A DNA stretch of 64,000 bases from DSSM01 sp964484125. GTDB lineage: Bacteria > Bacteroidota > Ignavibacteria > Tepidaquicellales > Tepidaquicellaceae. The notes beneath the pieces are model-generated. The model was not told the origin of the DNA. It made no database searches and worked only from the letters and a program-made list of their open reading frames with translations. The DNA lies in assembly GCA_964484125.1 (NCBI GenBank), contig CAZAEK010000010.1, positions 37,871 through 101,870 of the forward strand, read 5' to 3'. Each line of letters starts with the position of its first letter. Within the stretch, counting starts at the first letter, position 1. A program made the translations under genes and the position numbers. This document shows, one piece after another, positions 9,080-17,818 of this stretch.

Positions 9080-9883
9080 TTATTTATTATTTTTTGCACT
9101 GAAAGTCGGGTCATGTTTTGCTTTATTCCAGATAACATCCATCTCATCAAGTGTCATCTCTTCAAGTTCCAATGAATTTTCTTTTGCAAATTGTTCAATT
9201 TTATTAAATCTGTAAATGAATTTTTCAATCGTATTTCTTAATGCATCTTCAGGATTAATTTTTAGAAATCTTGCATAGTTTACCAAAGCAAACAATACAT
9301 CTCCGAATTCATTTTCAACCTGCTTCCTTTCATCTTCGCTTAACTCTTCTGTATTTCGTTTTTCAATTTCATTTTTCAACTCTGTTATTTCTTCAAGTAT
9401 TTTGTCATATACCGGCTTAGGGTTTTTCCAGTCAAATCCTACTTTCGAAGCTTTTTCCTGAATTCGGTAAGCCCTGAATAGTGCAGGCATCTCTTTTGGA
9501 ATTCCATCCAATACAGATTTTCTTCCTTCCTTTAACTTCAGCTTTTCCCAGTTTGTTTTAACTTCTTCAGAATTTTTCACTTCTGTATCACCAAACACGT
9601 GAGGATGTCTGTATATCAGCTTTTCTGTTTCTTCCTTCAATACATCCTCAATCGTGAATTTACCTGTTTCTTCTGCCATCACAGAATGAAACACAACCTG
9701 AAGCATCAGATCACCAAGCTCCTTTCTTAGTTCAGAAAAATTCTCCGTATCTATTGCCTCAAGCACCTCGTAAGTCTCTTCAAGTAAACACCTGCGTAAA
9801 CTCAGATGTGTTTGCTCTTTATCCCATGGACATTCTTTCCTTAACCGTCTGACGATATTTACAAAATTCTGAAATTCAGACAT
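9080..9883 (-). CDS. mazG: Nucleoside triphosphate pyrophosphohydrolase MazG
   Basis: Two tandem MazG domains in 267 residues, the usual length. Domain 1 has the metal motif EETYEVLEAID and KELGDLMLQVVFHS. Domain 2 has ENEFGDVLFALVNYAR and FKINPEDALRNT-like helices. It opens with FVNIVRRLRKECPWDKEQTHLSLRRC, the family signature. The enzyme splits NTPs to NMP and pyrophosphate and clears non-canonical nucleotides. It is 1 bp downstream of the aminotransferase stop and 4 bp upstream of the Nudix start. Confidence 0.95.
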   Translation of the reverse strand: MSEFQNFVNIVRRLRKECPWDKEQTHLSLRRCLLEETYEVLEAIDTENFSELRKELGDLMLQVVFHSVMAEETGKFTIEDVLKEETEKLIYRHPHVFGDTEVKNSEEVKTNWEKLKLKEGRKSVLDGIPKEMPALFRAYRIQEKASKVGFDWKNPKPVYDKILEEITELKNEIEKRNTEELSEDERKQVENEFGDVLFALVNYARFLKINPEDALRNTIEKFIYRFNKIEQFAKENSLELEEMTLDEMDVIWNKAKHDPTFSAKNNK

Positions 9884-9884
9884 C

Positions 9885-11318
9885 TTAATTGAAATTCTCC
9901 TTGTTGTTTATATATTTAATGTGAAATTCTTTAATTTTTTTTACAAGTGTTTCAATTTCTTCTCTTGGTGGAAGAAAAGTCGTTCTGAAATGAAGCGTAT
10001 TCGGAAGCTGTCCGAACCCTGAACCAGGGACAACACATATTCCTGTCTCTTCAAGTAGTTTTAAACAGTATTTGCTGTCTCTTTCCGCTTCATATTTTAA
10101 ACGCTCTGCTTCATTTAACTTCAGTGGGTCAACCCCCGGTCTATGAGGCAGTTCAAATTTAACAAATGCATACATTGCGCCCTGTGGAATTTCACACTTC
10201 ATTCCTTCTACTTCATTCAATCCTTTGCCAAGAATTTCAGCTTTTGCCTTCAAATCATTAAGGATAGCATCTTTTTCTTTCTTGTATAATTCATAGCTTT
10301 CTTCACCCTCCTTTGGCGGAGATACCATAAGATATGTAGCTATCTGACCGACAACATTTGAACATAAACTGATTGACTGAAGTTTTATAAATTGGTCAAG
10401 TACATCCTGAGGTATATTTCTTAGTTCAAAATATCCTGCTCTGTGTCCGCATTCTCCGAGATATCCTTTTGACATTGAATGAAAACTGAAAATCGGTACA
10501 TTGTTAATACCTTCATCATAAGCAACTTTTGCAAAAGAATAGAATTTTAATCCTTCTTTGTATATATTTTCCTGATAAACCTCATCAGCTAATATAGAGA
10601 GATTATTTCTTTTTGCAAAATTCAGAATCATCCTGATGTTTTCATAAGAGAGAACAGCACCTGTTGGATTTCCCGGATTAATAACAGAAATTGCAACAGG
10701 ATTTATTCCATTTTCCCTTGCATTATCAATACTCTCATCGAGGATTTTTTCGTTTAATTGCCATGAATTCTGCTCATCGAGGTAATAATCAATTCGCCTC
10801 CCGCCAAATAAAGTAAGAGTAGCACTATAAAGAGGATATTGCGGAATTGGTATCATAACACCATCATTTTCATTTTTTAATAAAGCCATAATTACTGCCT
10901 GAACGCCTTTGCTTGCACCATCTGTCAGAATTATTCTTTCCTTTTCAGCAGGAATACCATCTCTTTTTTCAATAAATTCTGCAACCGCTTTTCTTATAAA
11001 CGGAATTCCGGCGCTCTGCGAATATGCTCCTACACCTCCCGGAACATTCTTTAAAATAAATTTAGCCCGTTCTACAGAATCTTTATGATATCCTTTTAAA
11101 AAAGCATTGTCGTTCAGTAAGTCAGGAAACTCAACTAAACTCAGCACTTCTCTGACATAAGTCAGGGGTTTCTGTTTTAATGCCTGAGGATTTCCAATGT
11201 TACAATAAATTATTTTTTTACCCTGTTCTTCGAGCTCCTGTGCTCTGATAACTATCTTGCCTCTGACTGCATACTCCGCGTCAAGTAGTTTTTTATTTAA
11301 ATCATTTATAGTTAGCAT
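9885..11318 (-). CDS. Alanine-aminotransferase-type class I aminotransferase
   Basis: A fold-type I PLP enzyme of 477 residues. The PLP lysine lies in SFHSMSKGYLGECGHRAGYF. The motifs ISVINPGNPTGAVLS and ILADEVYQENIY are the substrate and cofactor segments. The N-terminal VIRAQELEEQGKKIIYCNIG and the total length match the eukaryote-like alanine aminotransferase (GPT) branch rather than short AlaA. Predicted reaction: pyruvate plus glutamate to alanine plus 2-oxoglutarate, in the cytoplasm. It is the first gene of the minus-strand run that continues with mazG. A 256-bp divergent promoter region lies upstream. Confidence 0.88.
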   Translation of the reverse strand: MLTINDLNKKLLDAEYAVRGKIVIRAQELEEQGKKIIYCNIGNPQALKQKPLTYVREVLSLVEFPDLLNDNAFLKGYHKDSVERAKFILKNVPGGVGAYSQSAGIPFIRKAVAEFIEKRDGIPAEKERIILTDGASKGVQAVIMALLKNENDGVMIPIPQYPLYSATLTLFGGRRIDYYLDEQNSWQLNEKILDESIDNARENGINPVAISVINPGNPTGAVLSYENIRMILNFAKRNNLSILADEVYQENIYKEGLKFYSFAKVAYDEGINNVPIFSFHSMSKGYLGECGHRAGYFELRNIPQDVLDQFIKLQSISLCSNVVGQIATYLMVSPPKEGEESYELYKKEKDAILNDLKAKAEILGKGLNEVEGMKCEIPQGAMYAFVKFELPHRPGVDPLKLNEAERLKYEAERDSKYCLKLLEETGICVVPGSGFGQLPNTLHFRTTFLPPREEIETLVKKIKEFHIKYINNKENFN

Positions 11319-11476
11319 AATTTTATTAATTAAATATTATAATTGCGTTCATTATTGTAAAATAGCTTAACACTTTTAAATATTAAATGAGTAAATATAT
11401 CATAAATTTTTGTATTGAATTGAAATAAAAATGTATATAATTTTGGCAAGTAATATTTTCGTTTTGCCTCCTTTTG

Positions 11477-11514
11477 AGGACAAATATTTTTAATTTATTA
11501 AAAGTATTTGTCCT
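11477..11514. promoter_or_regulatory. 38-bp imperfect palindrome in a divergent promoter region
   Basis: The arms AGGACAAATA and TATTTGTCCT are perfect, and the inner TTTTAA/TTAAAA extends the pairing with one mismatch. It lies between the divergently transcribed aminotransferase (minus) and DUF4870 (plus) genes. It could be an operator or a stem-loop in the 5' leader of the plus gene. The rest of 11319-11574 is AT-rich with no gene. Confidence 0.45.
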
Positions 11515-11574
11515 TTAATTTTATTGTATGTTATATTTCAAATTTAAAATTTATATTGTCTAAAAATTATTCAA

Positions 11575-12021
11575 ATGAATAACCAGAATATTACAAGTGA
11601 AGAAAAGCTCCTTGCAATGCTTTCACATCTTTCCATACTTTTTGGCGGTATTATACTGCCGATTATTTTATGGGCTGTTCAAAAAGATAAATCTCAGTTT
11701 GTAAGATTCCATTCTCTGCAGGCAATATTTTTTCATATTGCATATATTATTATTGCATTATTAATTGCAATATTTATAATTTTTATTTCGCTCGCATCCG
11801 GACTTGGAATGTCTGCTTTAGCTACGCAAAATCAAGATCCTTCTGCAATGCCGGCATTATTCTTTATTATTATTTTAGTTTCTGTTGGCTTAATATTTCT
11901 GGCTATGTTCGGAATGATTGGTTATGGAATTTATTTAGCAGTTAAAGCTTATGGTGGTAATTACATAATGATTCCAGTTATAGGTAAGGCAATTTACAGA
12001 AAAATTTTTAATACCTTATAA
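11575..12021 (+). CDS. DUF4870 (Tic20-like) membrane protein
   Basis: 148 residues with the DUF4870 layout. It opens with EEKLLAMLSHLSILFGGIILPIILW, then the conserved DKSQFVRFHSLQAIFFH segment. Long hydrophobic helices follow at about residues 58-82 and 97-127, and a terminal GKAIYRKIF. It is an inner-membrane protein of unknown function. The gene overlaps the convergent thpR by 28 bp. Confidence 0.85.
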   Translation: MNNQNITSEEKLLAMLSHLSILFGGIILPIILWAVQKDKSQFVRFHSLQAIFFHIAYIIIALLIAIFIIFISLASGLGMSALATQNQDPSAMPALFFIIILVSVGLIFLAMFGMIGYGIYLAVKAYGGNYIMIPVIGKAIYRKIFNTL

Positions 12022-12551
12022 AAAGAACCATGCGGAGTTAATTTACTTTGAATTAATTCTATTCCGTTAGAAGTAAAGTTATAATCATTTGCTGATGTAT
12101 TTATTTCATTTATAACTTCGTTTGAAATCTTTATCGGCTTTTTTACCCTTCCAAGTGTAATATGGGGTTTGAAACCTCTTTCAGCAGTTATATTAAATTC
12201 TTCCATTACCTTTACAACATCTTTATAAAGATTGTCTGCTTTTCCGTCATCGTTTTTAAAGCCGGCTACAATTACTCTCGGGTTCCTTAAATTTGGAAAA
12301 GCTGTTATTCCTGAAAATCTGAATATTATATCTTTTGGAATTGTAATTCCTGAAAGTGCCTGTAACAAAAGATTATAGATATCATTTTTAATTTCCCCTA
12401 TAAAGAATAAAGTCAGGTGAAGTTTATTTTCGGGTTCCCATTTTACCGAATAAGTAATTTCTTTACCTGACTTTATAATAATTTCTTCTTTTAAAGAGTG
12501 TAATTTTTTTTGAACATTTTCACCGGGATTTATAGCAAGAAAAAGCCGCAT
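11994..12551 (-). CDS. thpR: RNA 2',3'-cyclic phosphodiesterase
   Basis: A 2H phosphoesterase of 185 residues. The two HxT motifs are HLTLFF near residue 51 and HITLGR near residue 131. MRLFLAINP at the N-terminus is the family opening. The enzyme opens 2',3'-cyclic phosphate ends on RNA and was first described as a 2'-5' RNA ligase. It lies downstream of sdhB by 14 bp and probably shares its transcript. Its tail overlaps the convergent DUF4870 gene. Confidence 0.92.
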   Translation of the reverse strand: MRLFLAINPGENVQKKLHSLKEEIIIKSGKEITYSVKWEPENKLHLTLFFIGEIKNDIYNLLLQALSGITIPKDIIFRFSGITAFPNLRNPRVIVAGFKNDDGKADNLYKDVVKVMEEFNITAERGFKPHITLGRVKKPIKISNEVINEINTSANDYNFTSNGIELIQSKLTPHGSFYKVLKIFL

Positions 12552-12565
12552 ATATCCCAGCTAAA

Positions 12566-13276
12566 TTAAAACTCTCTTGAAGCCAATCTTGTTTTCAACT
12601 GTGAAATATGCCATGTAATATTTATCTCTTTAGGGCATGTTTCAATACAATTGAATATTGTATGACAACGCCAGACTCCATCAGGATTATCTATTATATC
12701 GAGTCTTTCATCCGGTGCTTCGTCTCTCGTATCAAAGACAAACCTATAGGTTTTTAGTAATGCCGCAGGTCCTATATAGTTGTCGTTTGTCCAGGTCGAA
12801 GGACAGCTTGTCGTACAGCAGGCGCATAGAATACATTTTGCAGATTCAAATAATTTCTCAGCATCTTCGTTTGATTGTAATCTTTCTGAATCTGGTGGTG
12901 GCGGAGTCTTTGTAATAAGATATGGTTTTATAACCTCATATTTCTGGAAGAAACTTGTCATATCAACTACAAGGTCTTTAATTATCGGCATTGCAGGAAG
13001 CGGCTCTATTGTAATAGTCTTTTTATAGTTTAAATCTTTTAACAATATTGAGCAGGCAAGACGGTTTTTACCGTTAACTCTCATTCCGTCACTGCCACAT
13101 ATACCGTGAGCGCATGAACGCCTGAAAGTAAGTGTGCCGTCTATCTTCCATTTTATTTCGTGAAGAACATCAAGCAGTCTCCAGTCCTCAGATACGCCCG
13201 GTACTTTGTATTCCTGAAAATATGGTTTTGAATCTTTTTCAGGGTTATATCTTAATATTTTTACTGATAAGTCCAT
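12566..13276 (-). CDS. sdhB: Succinate dehydrogenase/fumarate reductase iron-sulfur subunit
   Basis: The N-terminal plant-type ferredoxin domain has SCAHGICGSDGM followed by LAC, with Asp at the third ligand position as in E. coli SdhB. The C-terminal domain has CILCACCTTSCPS and CHTIFNCIETCPK for the 4Fe-4S and 3Fe-4S clusters. 236 residues is normal. It moves electrons from the SdhA flavin toward a membrane quinone site. It lies 39 bp downstream of sdhA. No membrane anchor gene (sdhC/D) is next to the pair. Confidence 0.95.
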   Translation of the reverse strand: MDLSVKILRYNPEKDSKPYFQEYKVPGVSEDWRLLDVLHEIKWKIDGTLTFRRSCAHGICGSDGMRVNGKNRLACSILLKDLNYKKTITIEPLPAMPIIKDLVVDMTSFFQKYEVIKPYLITKTPPPPDSERLQSNEDAEKLFESAKCILCACCTTSCPSTWTNDNYIGPAALLKTYRFVFDTRDEAPDERLDIIDNPDGVWRCHTIFNCIETCPKEINITWHISQLKTRLASREF

Positions 13277-13315
13277 ATTTAATTAGTTTAAAAAATTCTT
13301 AAGTAGATTGATAAT

Positions 13316-15073
13316 TTAATATTTCCTTTCCATCGGTTTATATCTCGTTACTACTACAGGTTTGTATGTTATCTTTGGATCTGACCCGTTATCTTTTGTT
13401 ATAAAGGTATGTTTCATCCAGTTTTCATCGTCTCTTTTCGGATGGTCTTCCCGCGTATGAGCACCTCTGCTTTCCTTCCTGTCAGCAGCACTGTAAATTG
13501 TTGCCTCGGCACTGTCAAGTAAGTTTCCAAGCTCTATAGCTTCCATTAAATCTGTGTTAAATATATTTCCTTTATCCTGAATGGAAATATTTTTATATCT
13601 TTCCTTAAGCTGTTTCAATTCTTCTATGCCTTCGTTAAGTTCTTTCTCGTTTCTGAATACTCCGCATTTATTCATCATCATCACCTGTAATTCTGTCCTG
13701 ATTTTTGTAACATTTTCATTACCTGTGCCTGTTTTAATAAATTCAATTTGTTTCTTCGTCTGCTCTTCAGCATCTCCGGATAAAGGAGTAAATTCAGCAG
13801 TCTTTAAATATTCGGTAACTGCTTTTCCGCTTCTTCTTCCGAATACTATAATATCAAGTAAAGAATTAGTTCCAAGTCTGTTACCTCCATGTACAGATAC
13901 ACACGCACATTCTCCTGCGGCATAAAATCCTTTGATTATATCACCTTTTTCGTTTGCAAGTACTCTTCCATCTATATCCGTAGGAATTCCTCCCATTGCG
14001 TAGTGAGCAGTTGGTTGAATAGGAATAGGTTCTTTAGTCGGCTCAACTCCGAGATAGGTTCTTGCAAAACCGGTAATTTCAGGAAGTTTTTCATCAATAA
14101 CTTTTTTCCCGAGATGTGATACATCAAGCAATACATAATCTGTTCCGTCACTTCCTCTTATACCTCTTCCCTCTCTTATTTCAGTAATAATTGCTCTTGA
14201 TACCATATCTCTCGGCGCAAGATCCATAACTGTCGGAGCATATCTCTGCATAAATCTTTCGCCGTCTTTATTTTTAAGTATTCCGCCTTCACCTCTTGCC
14301 GCTTCGCTGACAAGTATTCCCAATCTCCAAAGACCTGTGGGATGGAACTGGAAAAATTCCATATCTTCAAGCGGCAGTCCTACTTTATAAACAAGACTTG
14401 TACCATCACCTGTGCCTACGTGTGCATTAGAAGTTATCTGAAAAGCTCTTCCATATCCGCCTGTGGCAAAAACAACTGCCCTTGCATGAAAAGTATGTAT
14501 CTCGCCTGTTGAAATATCTATTGCAACTACACCATTGCAAACACCGTTTTCAACCAGAAGCTGTGTTACGAAATACTCAGAGAAAAAGTTGACCTGATTT
14601 TTAATACAATTCTCAAAAAGAGTTTGAAGCATTACATGCCCTGTTCTATCAGCAGAGTAACAAGATCTCATAACAGGAATTCTTTTGCCGTAAGGGTCAG
14701 CAGGGTCGGCAGGTTTTGTATGACCGCCAAATTTTCTTTGTGCAATTTTTCCGTCTTCATTTCTTGAAAAAGGCATACCCATGTGTTCAAGCTCTATAAT
14801 TGCTCTGACAGCATCCTGACACATAACTTCAATTGCATCCTGATCACCGAGGTAATCACTGCCTTTTACTGTATCAAAGGCATGATTTTCCCATGAATCT
14901 TCTTCCATATTCCCAAGTGCCGCACATACTCCGCCCTGAGCCGTTCCTGTATGGGAGCGGGGAGGAAATACTTTTGATATTACTGCACAGGAATATTCTT
15001 TCGGAATCTCAACTGCGGCGCGAAGTCCTGCACCGCCGGCTCCGATGATTACTACATCATATGTTTTAATCAT
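13316..15073 (-). CDS. sdhA: Succinate dehydrogenase/fumarate reductase flavoprotein subunit
   Basis: Full-length (585 residues). The FAD fold is VVIIGAGGAGLRAAVE. The histidine for covalent FAD lies in PRSHTGTAQGGVCAALG. Catalytic segments include FHPTGLWRLGILVSEAARGEGG and PTAHYAMGGIPTD. The C-terminal RGAHTREDHPKRDDENWMKH is diagnostic. It oxidises succinate to fumarate, or the reverse. A 15-bp gap separates it from the HtrA-like gene upstream, so it may be part of a longer minus-strand unit. The sequence does not tell SDH from fumarate reductase. Confidence 0.96.
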   Translation of the reverse strand: MIKTYDVVIIGAGGAGLRAAVEIPKEYSCAVISKVFPPRSHTGTAQGGVCAALGNMEEDSWENHAFDTVKGSDYLGDQDAIEVMCQDAVRAIIELEHMGMPFSRNEDGKIAQRKFGGHTKPADPADPYGKRIPVMRSCYSADRTGHVMLQTLFENCIKNQVNFFSEYFVTQLLVENGVCNGVVAIDISTGEIHTFHARAVVFATGGYGRAFQITSNAHVGTGDGTSLVYKVGLPLEDMEFFQFHPTGLWRLGILVSEAARGEGGILKNKDGERFMQRYAPTVMDLAPRDMVSRAIITEIREGRGIRGSDGTDYVLLDVSHLGKKVIDEKLPEITGFARTYLGVEPTKEPIPIQPTAHYAMGGIPTDIDGRVLANEKGDIIKGFYAAGECACVSVHGGNRLGTNSLLDIIVFGRRSGKAVTEYLKTAEFTPLSGDAEEQTKKQIEFIKTGTGNENVTKIRTELQVMMMNKCGVFRNEKELNEGIEELKQLKERYKNISIQDKGNIFNTDLMEAIELGNLLDSAEATIYSAADRKESRGAHTREDHPKRDDENWMKHTFITKDNGSDPKITYKPVVVTRYKPMERKY

Positions 15074-15088
15074 AATATGAAATTATTA

Positions 15089-16741
15089 TTATTCTTCAAG
15101 TTTTTTAATTGCTCTGTATAATTCAAGCTTTTTGTTTCTTTCTTCTTCCGAATAGGAATAAATATTTTTCAACTCAATATAGTAAAGCAAAGCCAGTGTT
15201 TTCTTCTTTTCTTTGACTGCTGTCATACCAAGATAATAGAATAAATCAATATATTCAGTACCGTAATATCCGTACCCATAATCTGTTCTCAGAGAACGGT
15301 CAAGTGCAAGGTCAAAATATTTTGAGGCTTCTTCGTAATCGTTTATATTGGCATAATAAATTTTTCCTATCGCAATATATGCCTTTGTATATGAAGAATC
15401 TTTTTTAATAAGCTGTTTGTATTTTTTGATAGCTGTTTCATAATCTTTCATCATTTCATAAGTATTTGCAATCTGATAATATATAAAATAATCTGTTGAA
15501 TCTGCCTTTAACATTTTCTCATAAAACGATAGAGCTTTTTTGTAATCTTTTGAACTTGAGTAAGCAGAAGCCAGCGAAGAAGAAAGCGTATTCAACAATG
15601 AATCAGAAGAGAATTTTTCTCTGATTCCTATGTATAAATCCTCTGCTTTCTTATAATTGTCAGTAAAAATATAAAGGTCGAGTAAATCCCTGTAAACATA
15701 AAAAGAATCCGGCCTGAGATTTAAACATTTTTCAAAAAGAGATTCTGATTTTATAAAGTTTGCTTTGTTAATTGAGTCCTGCTTTACTATTAGAGTGTCA
15801 TATACTTTCATCGTATCTCTTTGCTTCGAGTAAAACCAGTTATCCGTAACACGATATTTATAATTGATTGCACTTCGGTAGGAACGGTTAAATAAATCAT
15901 CTTCTTTTTTAGTAATCATCTCAGGTGTCATTTCGGAATCTTTAAGATTTATTTCCGAGAGGTGCTTGCTTAGAGTATTAATACCAACCGCAAAATTCAG
16001 ATTTCCGTAAAATCCGTAAGAATATGTAGTAATACCTATAACTTCACCGTATCCATTAAAAAGAGCGCCGCCGCTGTTTCCCGGGGAAATTGCCGCAGTT
16101 ATCTGTATGACCTTGTCAAAAACTTTTTCCACAAGCCCTGATTCATAATCATTGAAAGAAACCTTTTCATTTGTGCGAAGACCTGCAATTATTCCTTCTG
16201 AAATTGTATATTCAAATCCAAGCGGACTTCCTATTGCATAGATGCTTTGACCAATTCTGACGCTGTCGGAATCACCTATTTTAATTGTTGGAAATTTAGT
16301 TCCGTTTGTGTTAATAATCTTTAATATTGCGATGTCATTCTTTGGGTCTGTATAGATTATTTCAGCATTGTAAAATGTGCCGTCAAAAGTTTTTACAAGC
16401 AAGCTGTCTTTGTTTTCAATAACATGAACATTTGTACCAATAATGCCTTCTTCGTAAATCACGAATCCGCTTCCGTTTAAAAGCATTGTATCTTTTTGGA
16501 TGTATGAATAATATGAATAATATCCGTCTGCAATATACCAGATAGAAACAAGAGCATTTTTATTCATCTCAAATATTTCCTGAGCATTTAACTCATCAGT
16601 GCCGCTCTTTGGTGGAAGTATGGAAGGGAGCAGTTGTTTATTCTCCTCTTTTTTAACCGGTTCAGGCGCGATTTCCTTTTCCTGAGAAAATGATATTATC
16701 GGGAGTAATAATAAAAAAATAAGAATCGCAAGTTTTTTCAA
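15089..16741 (-). CDS. Secreted HtrA-like serine protease with C-terminal TPRs
   Basis: A signal peptide (KKLAILIFLLLLPIISFSQ) precedes a trypsin-like S1C domain at about residues 50-270. The triad segments are GTNVHVIENKD (His), DPKNDIAIL (Asp) and SPGNSGGALFNGYGEVIGI (Ser). In place of the PDZ domains of HtrA/DegP the C-terminal half carries TPRs (SLASAYSSSKDYKKALSFYE, YQIANTYEMMKDYETAI, YIAIGKIYYANINDYEEASK). A periplasmic protease that uses TPRs to bind its target is a reasonable reading. It lies 29 bp downstream of the enoyl-CoA hydratase stop. Confidence 0.85.
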   Translation of the reverse strand: MKKLAILIFLLLLPIISFSQEKEIAPEPVKKEENKQLLPSILPPKSGTDELNAQEIFEMNKNALVSIWYIADGYYSYYSYIQKDTMLLNGSGFVIYEEGIIGTNVHVIENKDSLLVKTFDGTFYNAEIIYTDPKNDIAILKIINTNGTKFPTIKIGDSDSVRIGQSIYAIGSPLGFEYTISEGIIAGLRTNEKVSFNDYESGLVEKVFDKVIQITAAISPGNSGGALFNGYGEVIGITTYSYGFYGNLNFAVGINTLSKHLSEINLKDSEMTPEMITKKEDDLFNRSYRSAINYKYRVTDNWFYSKQRDTMKVYDTLIVKQDSINKANFIKSESLFEKCLNLRPDSFYVYRDLLDLYIFTDNYKKAEDLYIGIREKFSSDSLLNTLSSSLASAYSSSKDYKKALSFYEKMLKADSTDYFIYYQIANTYEMMKDYETAIKKYKQLIKKDSSYTKAYIAIGKIYYANINDYEEASKYFDLALDRSLRTDYGYGYYGTEYIDLFYYLGMTAVKEKKKTLALLYYIELKNIYSYSEEERNKKLELYRAIKKLEE

Positions 16742-16770
16742 ATTGTTAATCGTAAGTTTAATTAATAAAA

Positions 16771-17565
16771 TTATTTATGTTTCCATTCGGGCTTTCTTTT
16801 CTCAATGAAAGCATTCATTCCTTCAAATTTATCTTCGGTTGAAAACAAGAGATAGAAATTTTTTCTTTCAAATTCTATACCTTCTTCTACGGTCAGATCA
16901 AGAGCTTTTAAAACAGATTCTTTTCCGAGTTGAATTGCAATGGTCGGATATGAAGCGATTTTCTTTGCAAGCTCAATTGAATCGTTTAAATAATTATCTT
17001 CTGTTGATAATATTGTCACAAGCCCGGCATCAAACATTTCTTTAGCAGACATAAATTTTCCCGAAAGAATCATTTCCATTGCTTTTCCTTTACCAACGGC
17101 GTGAGTTAATCTCTGCGTTCCGCCCGCTCCGGGAATTACTCCGAGTGTTACTTCGGGAAAAGCAAATTTTGCAGTATCCGATGCAACCAGAATATCACAA
17201 GCAAGGGCAAGTTCGAATCCGCCGCCCAGAGTATAGCCGCTTGCCGCCGCTATAAACGGCTTTTTTATCTTTCTAAGTTTATCCCATACTGCGAACTGGT
17301 CTCTGATATACATATCGGTAGAATTAGCACCTGCCATTTCCTTAATATCCGCACCTGCCGAAAATGCATCTTTATTGCCTGTAATCACAGTGCATCCGAT
17401 AGTATTATCTTTGTCAAAACTTTCAAGAACATATACTATTTCAGTCATCGTCGCGGTATTTAAAGCGTTCTTGGCTTTCGGGCGGTTGATTTCTATTAAT
17501 CCGACACTTAAAGCAGCAGGGTTGTCCTTTATGCTGACTATTATGTTTTCAAATTTTTCGTTCAA
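16771..17565 (-). CDS. Enoyl-CoA hydratase/isomerase
   Basis: Crotonase fold, 264 residues. The oxyanion-hole segments are AFSAGADIKEMAG and AASGYTLGGGFELALACDI. The catalytic glutamate region reads PEVTLGVIPGAGGTQRL, and FERKNFYLLFSTEDKFEGMNAFIEKRKPEW closes the protein. It hydrates 2-enoyl-CoA in beta-oxidation or a related CoA pathway. No other fatty acid oxidation gene is in the window, so chain length and pathway are open. Confidence 0.93.
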   Translation of the reverse strand: MNEKFENIIVSIKDNPAALSVGLIEINRPKAKNALNTATMTEIVYVLESFDKDNTIGCTVITGNKDAFSAGADIKEMAGANSTDMYIRDQFAVWDKLRKIKKPFIAAASGYTLGGGFELALACDILVASDTAKFAFPEVTLGVIPGAGGTQRLTHAVGKGKAMEMILSGKFMSAKEMFDAGLVTILSTEDNYLNDSIELAKKIASYPTIAIQLGKESVLKALDLTVEEGIEFERKNFYLLFSTEDKFEGMNAFIEKRKPEWKHK

Positions 17566-17674
17566 GCTTTGTCCTTATGAATTTTTAAAACCTGAATTTA
17601 ATTACACTCATTAAAAATTACAATGAATATATTTTGTATCTTTTCAAATTTTTCGGATTTCTTAAAAAAACATT

Positions 17675-17713
17675 GAACACGGATAACACAGATATAACAG
17701 ATTTACACAGATT
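17675..17713. repeat. Dispersed CTGTGTTATCCGTGTT-type repeat
   Basis: Read on the minus strand this gives TCTGTGTAAATCTGTT and then TCTGTGTTATCCGTGTT. A related degenerate copy is at 58711-58751. It lies in the 231-bp gap between the enoyl-CoA hydratase start and the YdcF-like gene end, which holds no gene. Confidence 0.6.
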
Positions 17714-17740
17714 ATTTTATAGAGTCAAAAAAATTCTTCA

Positions 17741-17818
17741 CTTGATAAACTTTACAAACTTTACAAACTTTACAAACTTTATAAACTTTACAAACTTTAC
17801 AAACTTGACAAACTTTCC
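17741..17818. repeat. Minisatellite tract overlapping the YdcF-like gene end
   Basis: About seven tandem AAACTTTACAA / AAACTTTATAA units. The tract runs into the 3' end of the minus-strand gene and encodes its last residues (ESLSSL) and its TAA stop at 17797-17799. Confidence 0.8.

Noticed and set aside
17741..17818. Possible CRISPR or coding repeat on the plus strand (INFTNFTNF peptide)
   Set aside because: It is a simple minisatellite; the plus-strand frame is a by-product of the repeat and has no homologous look.
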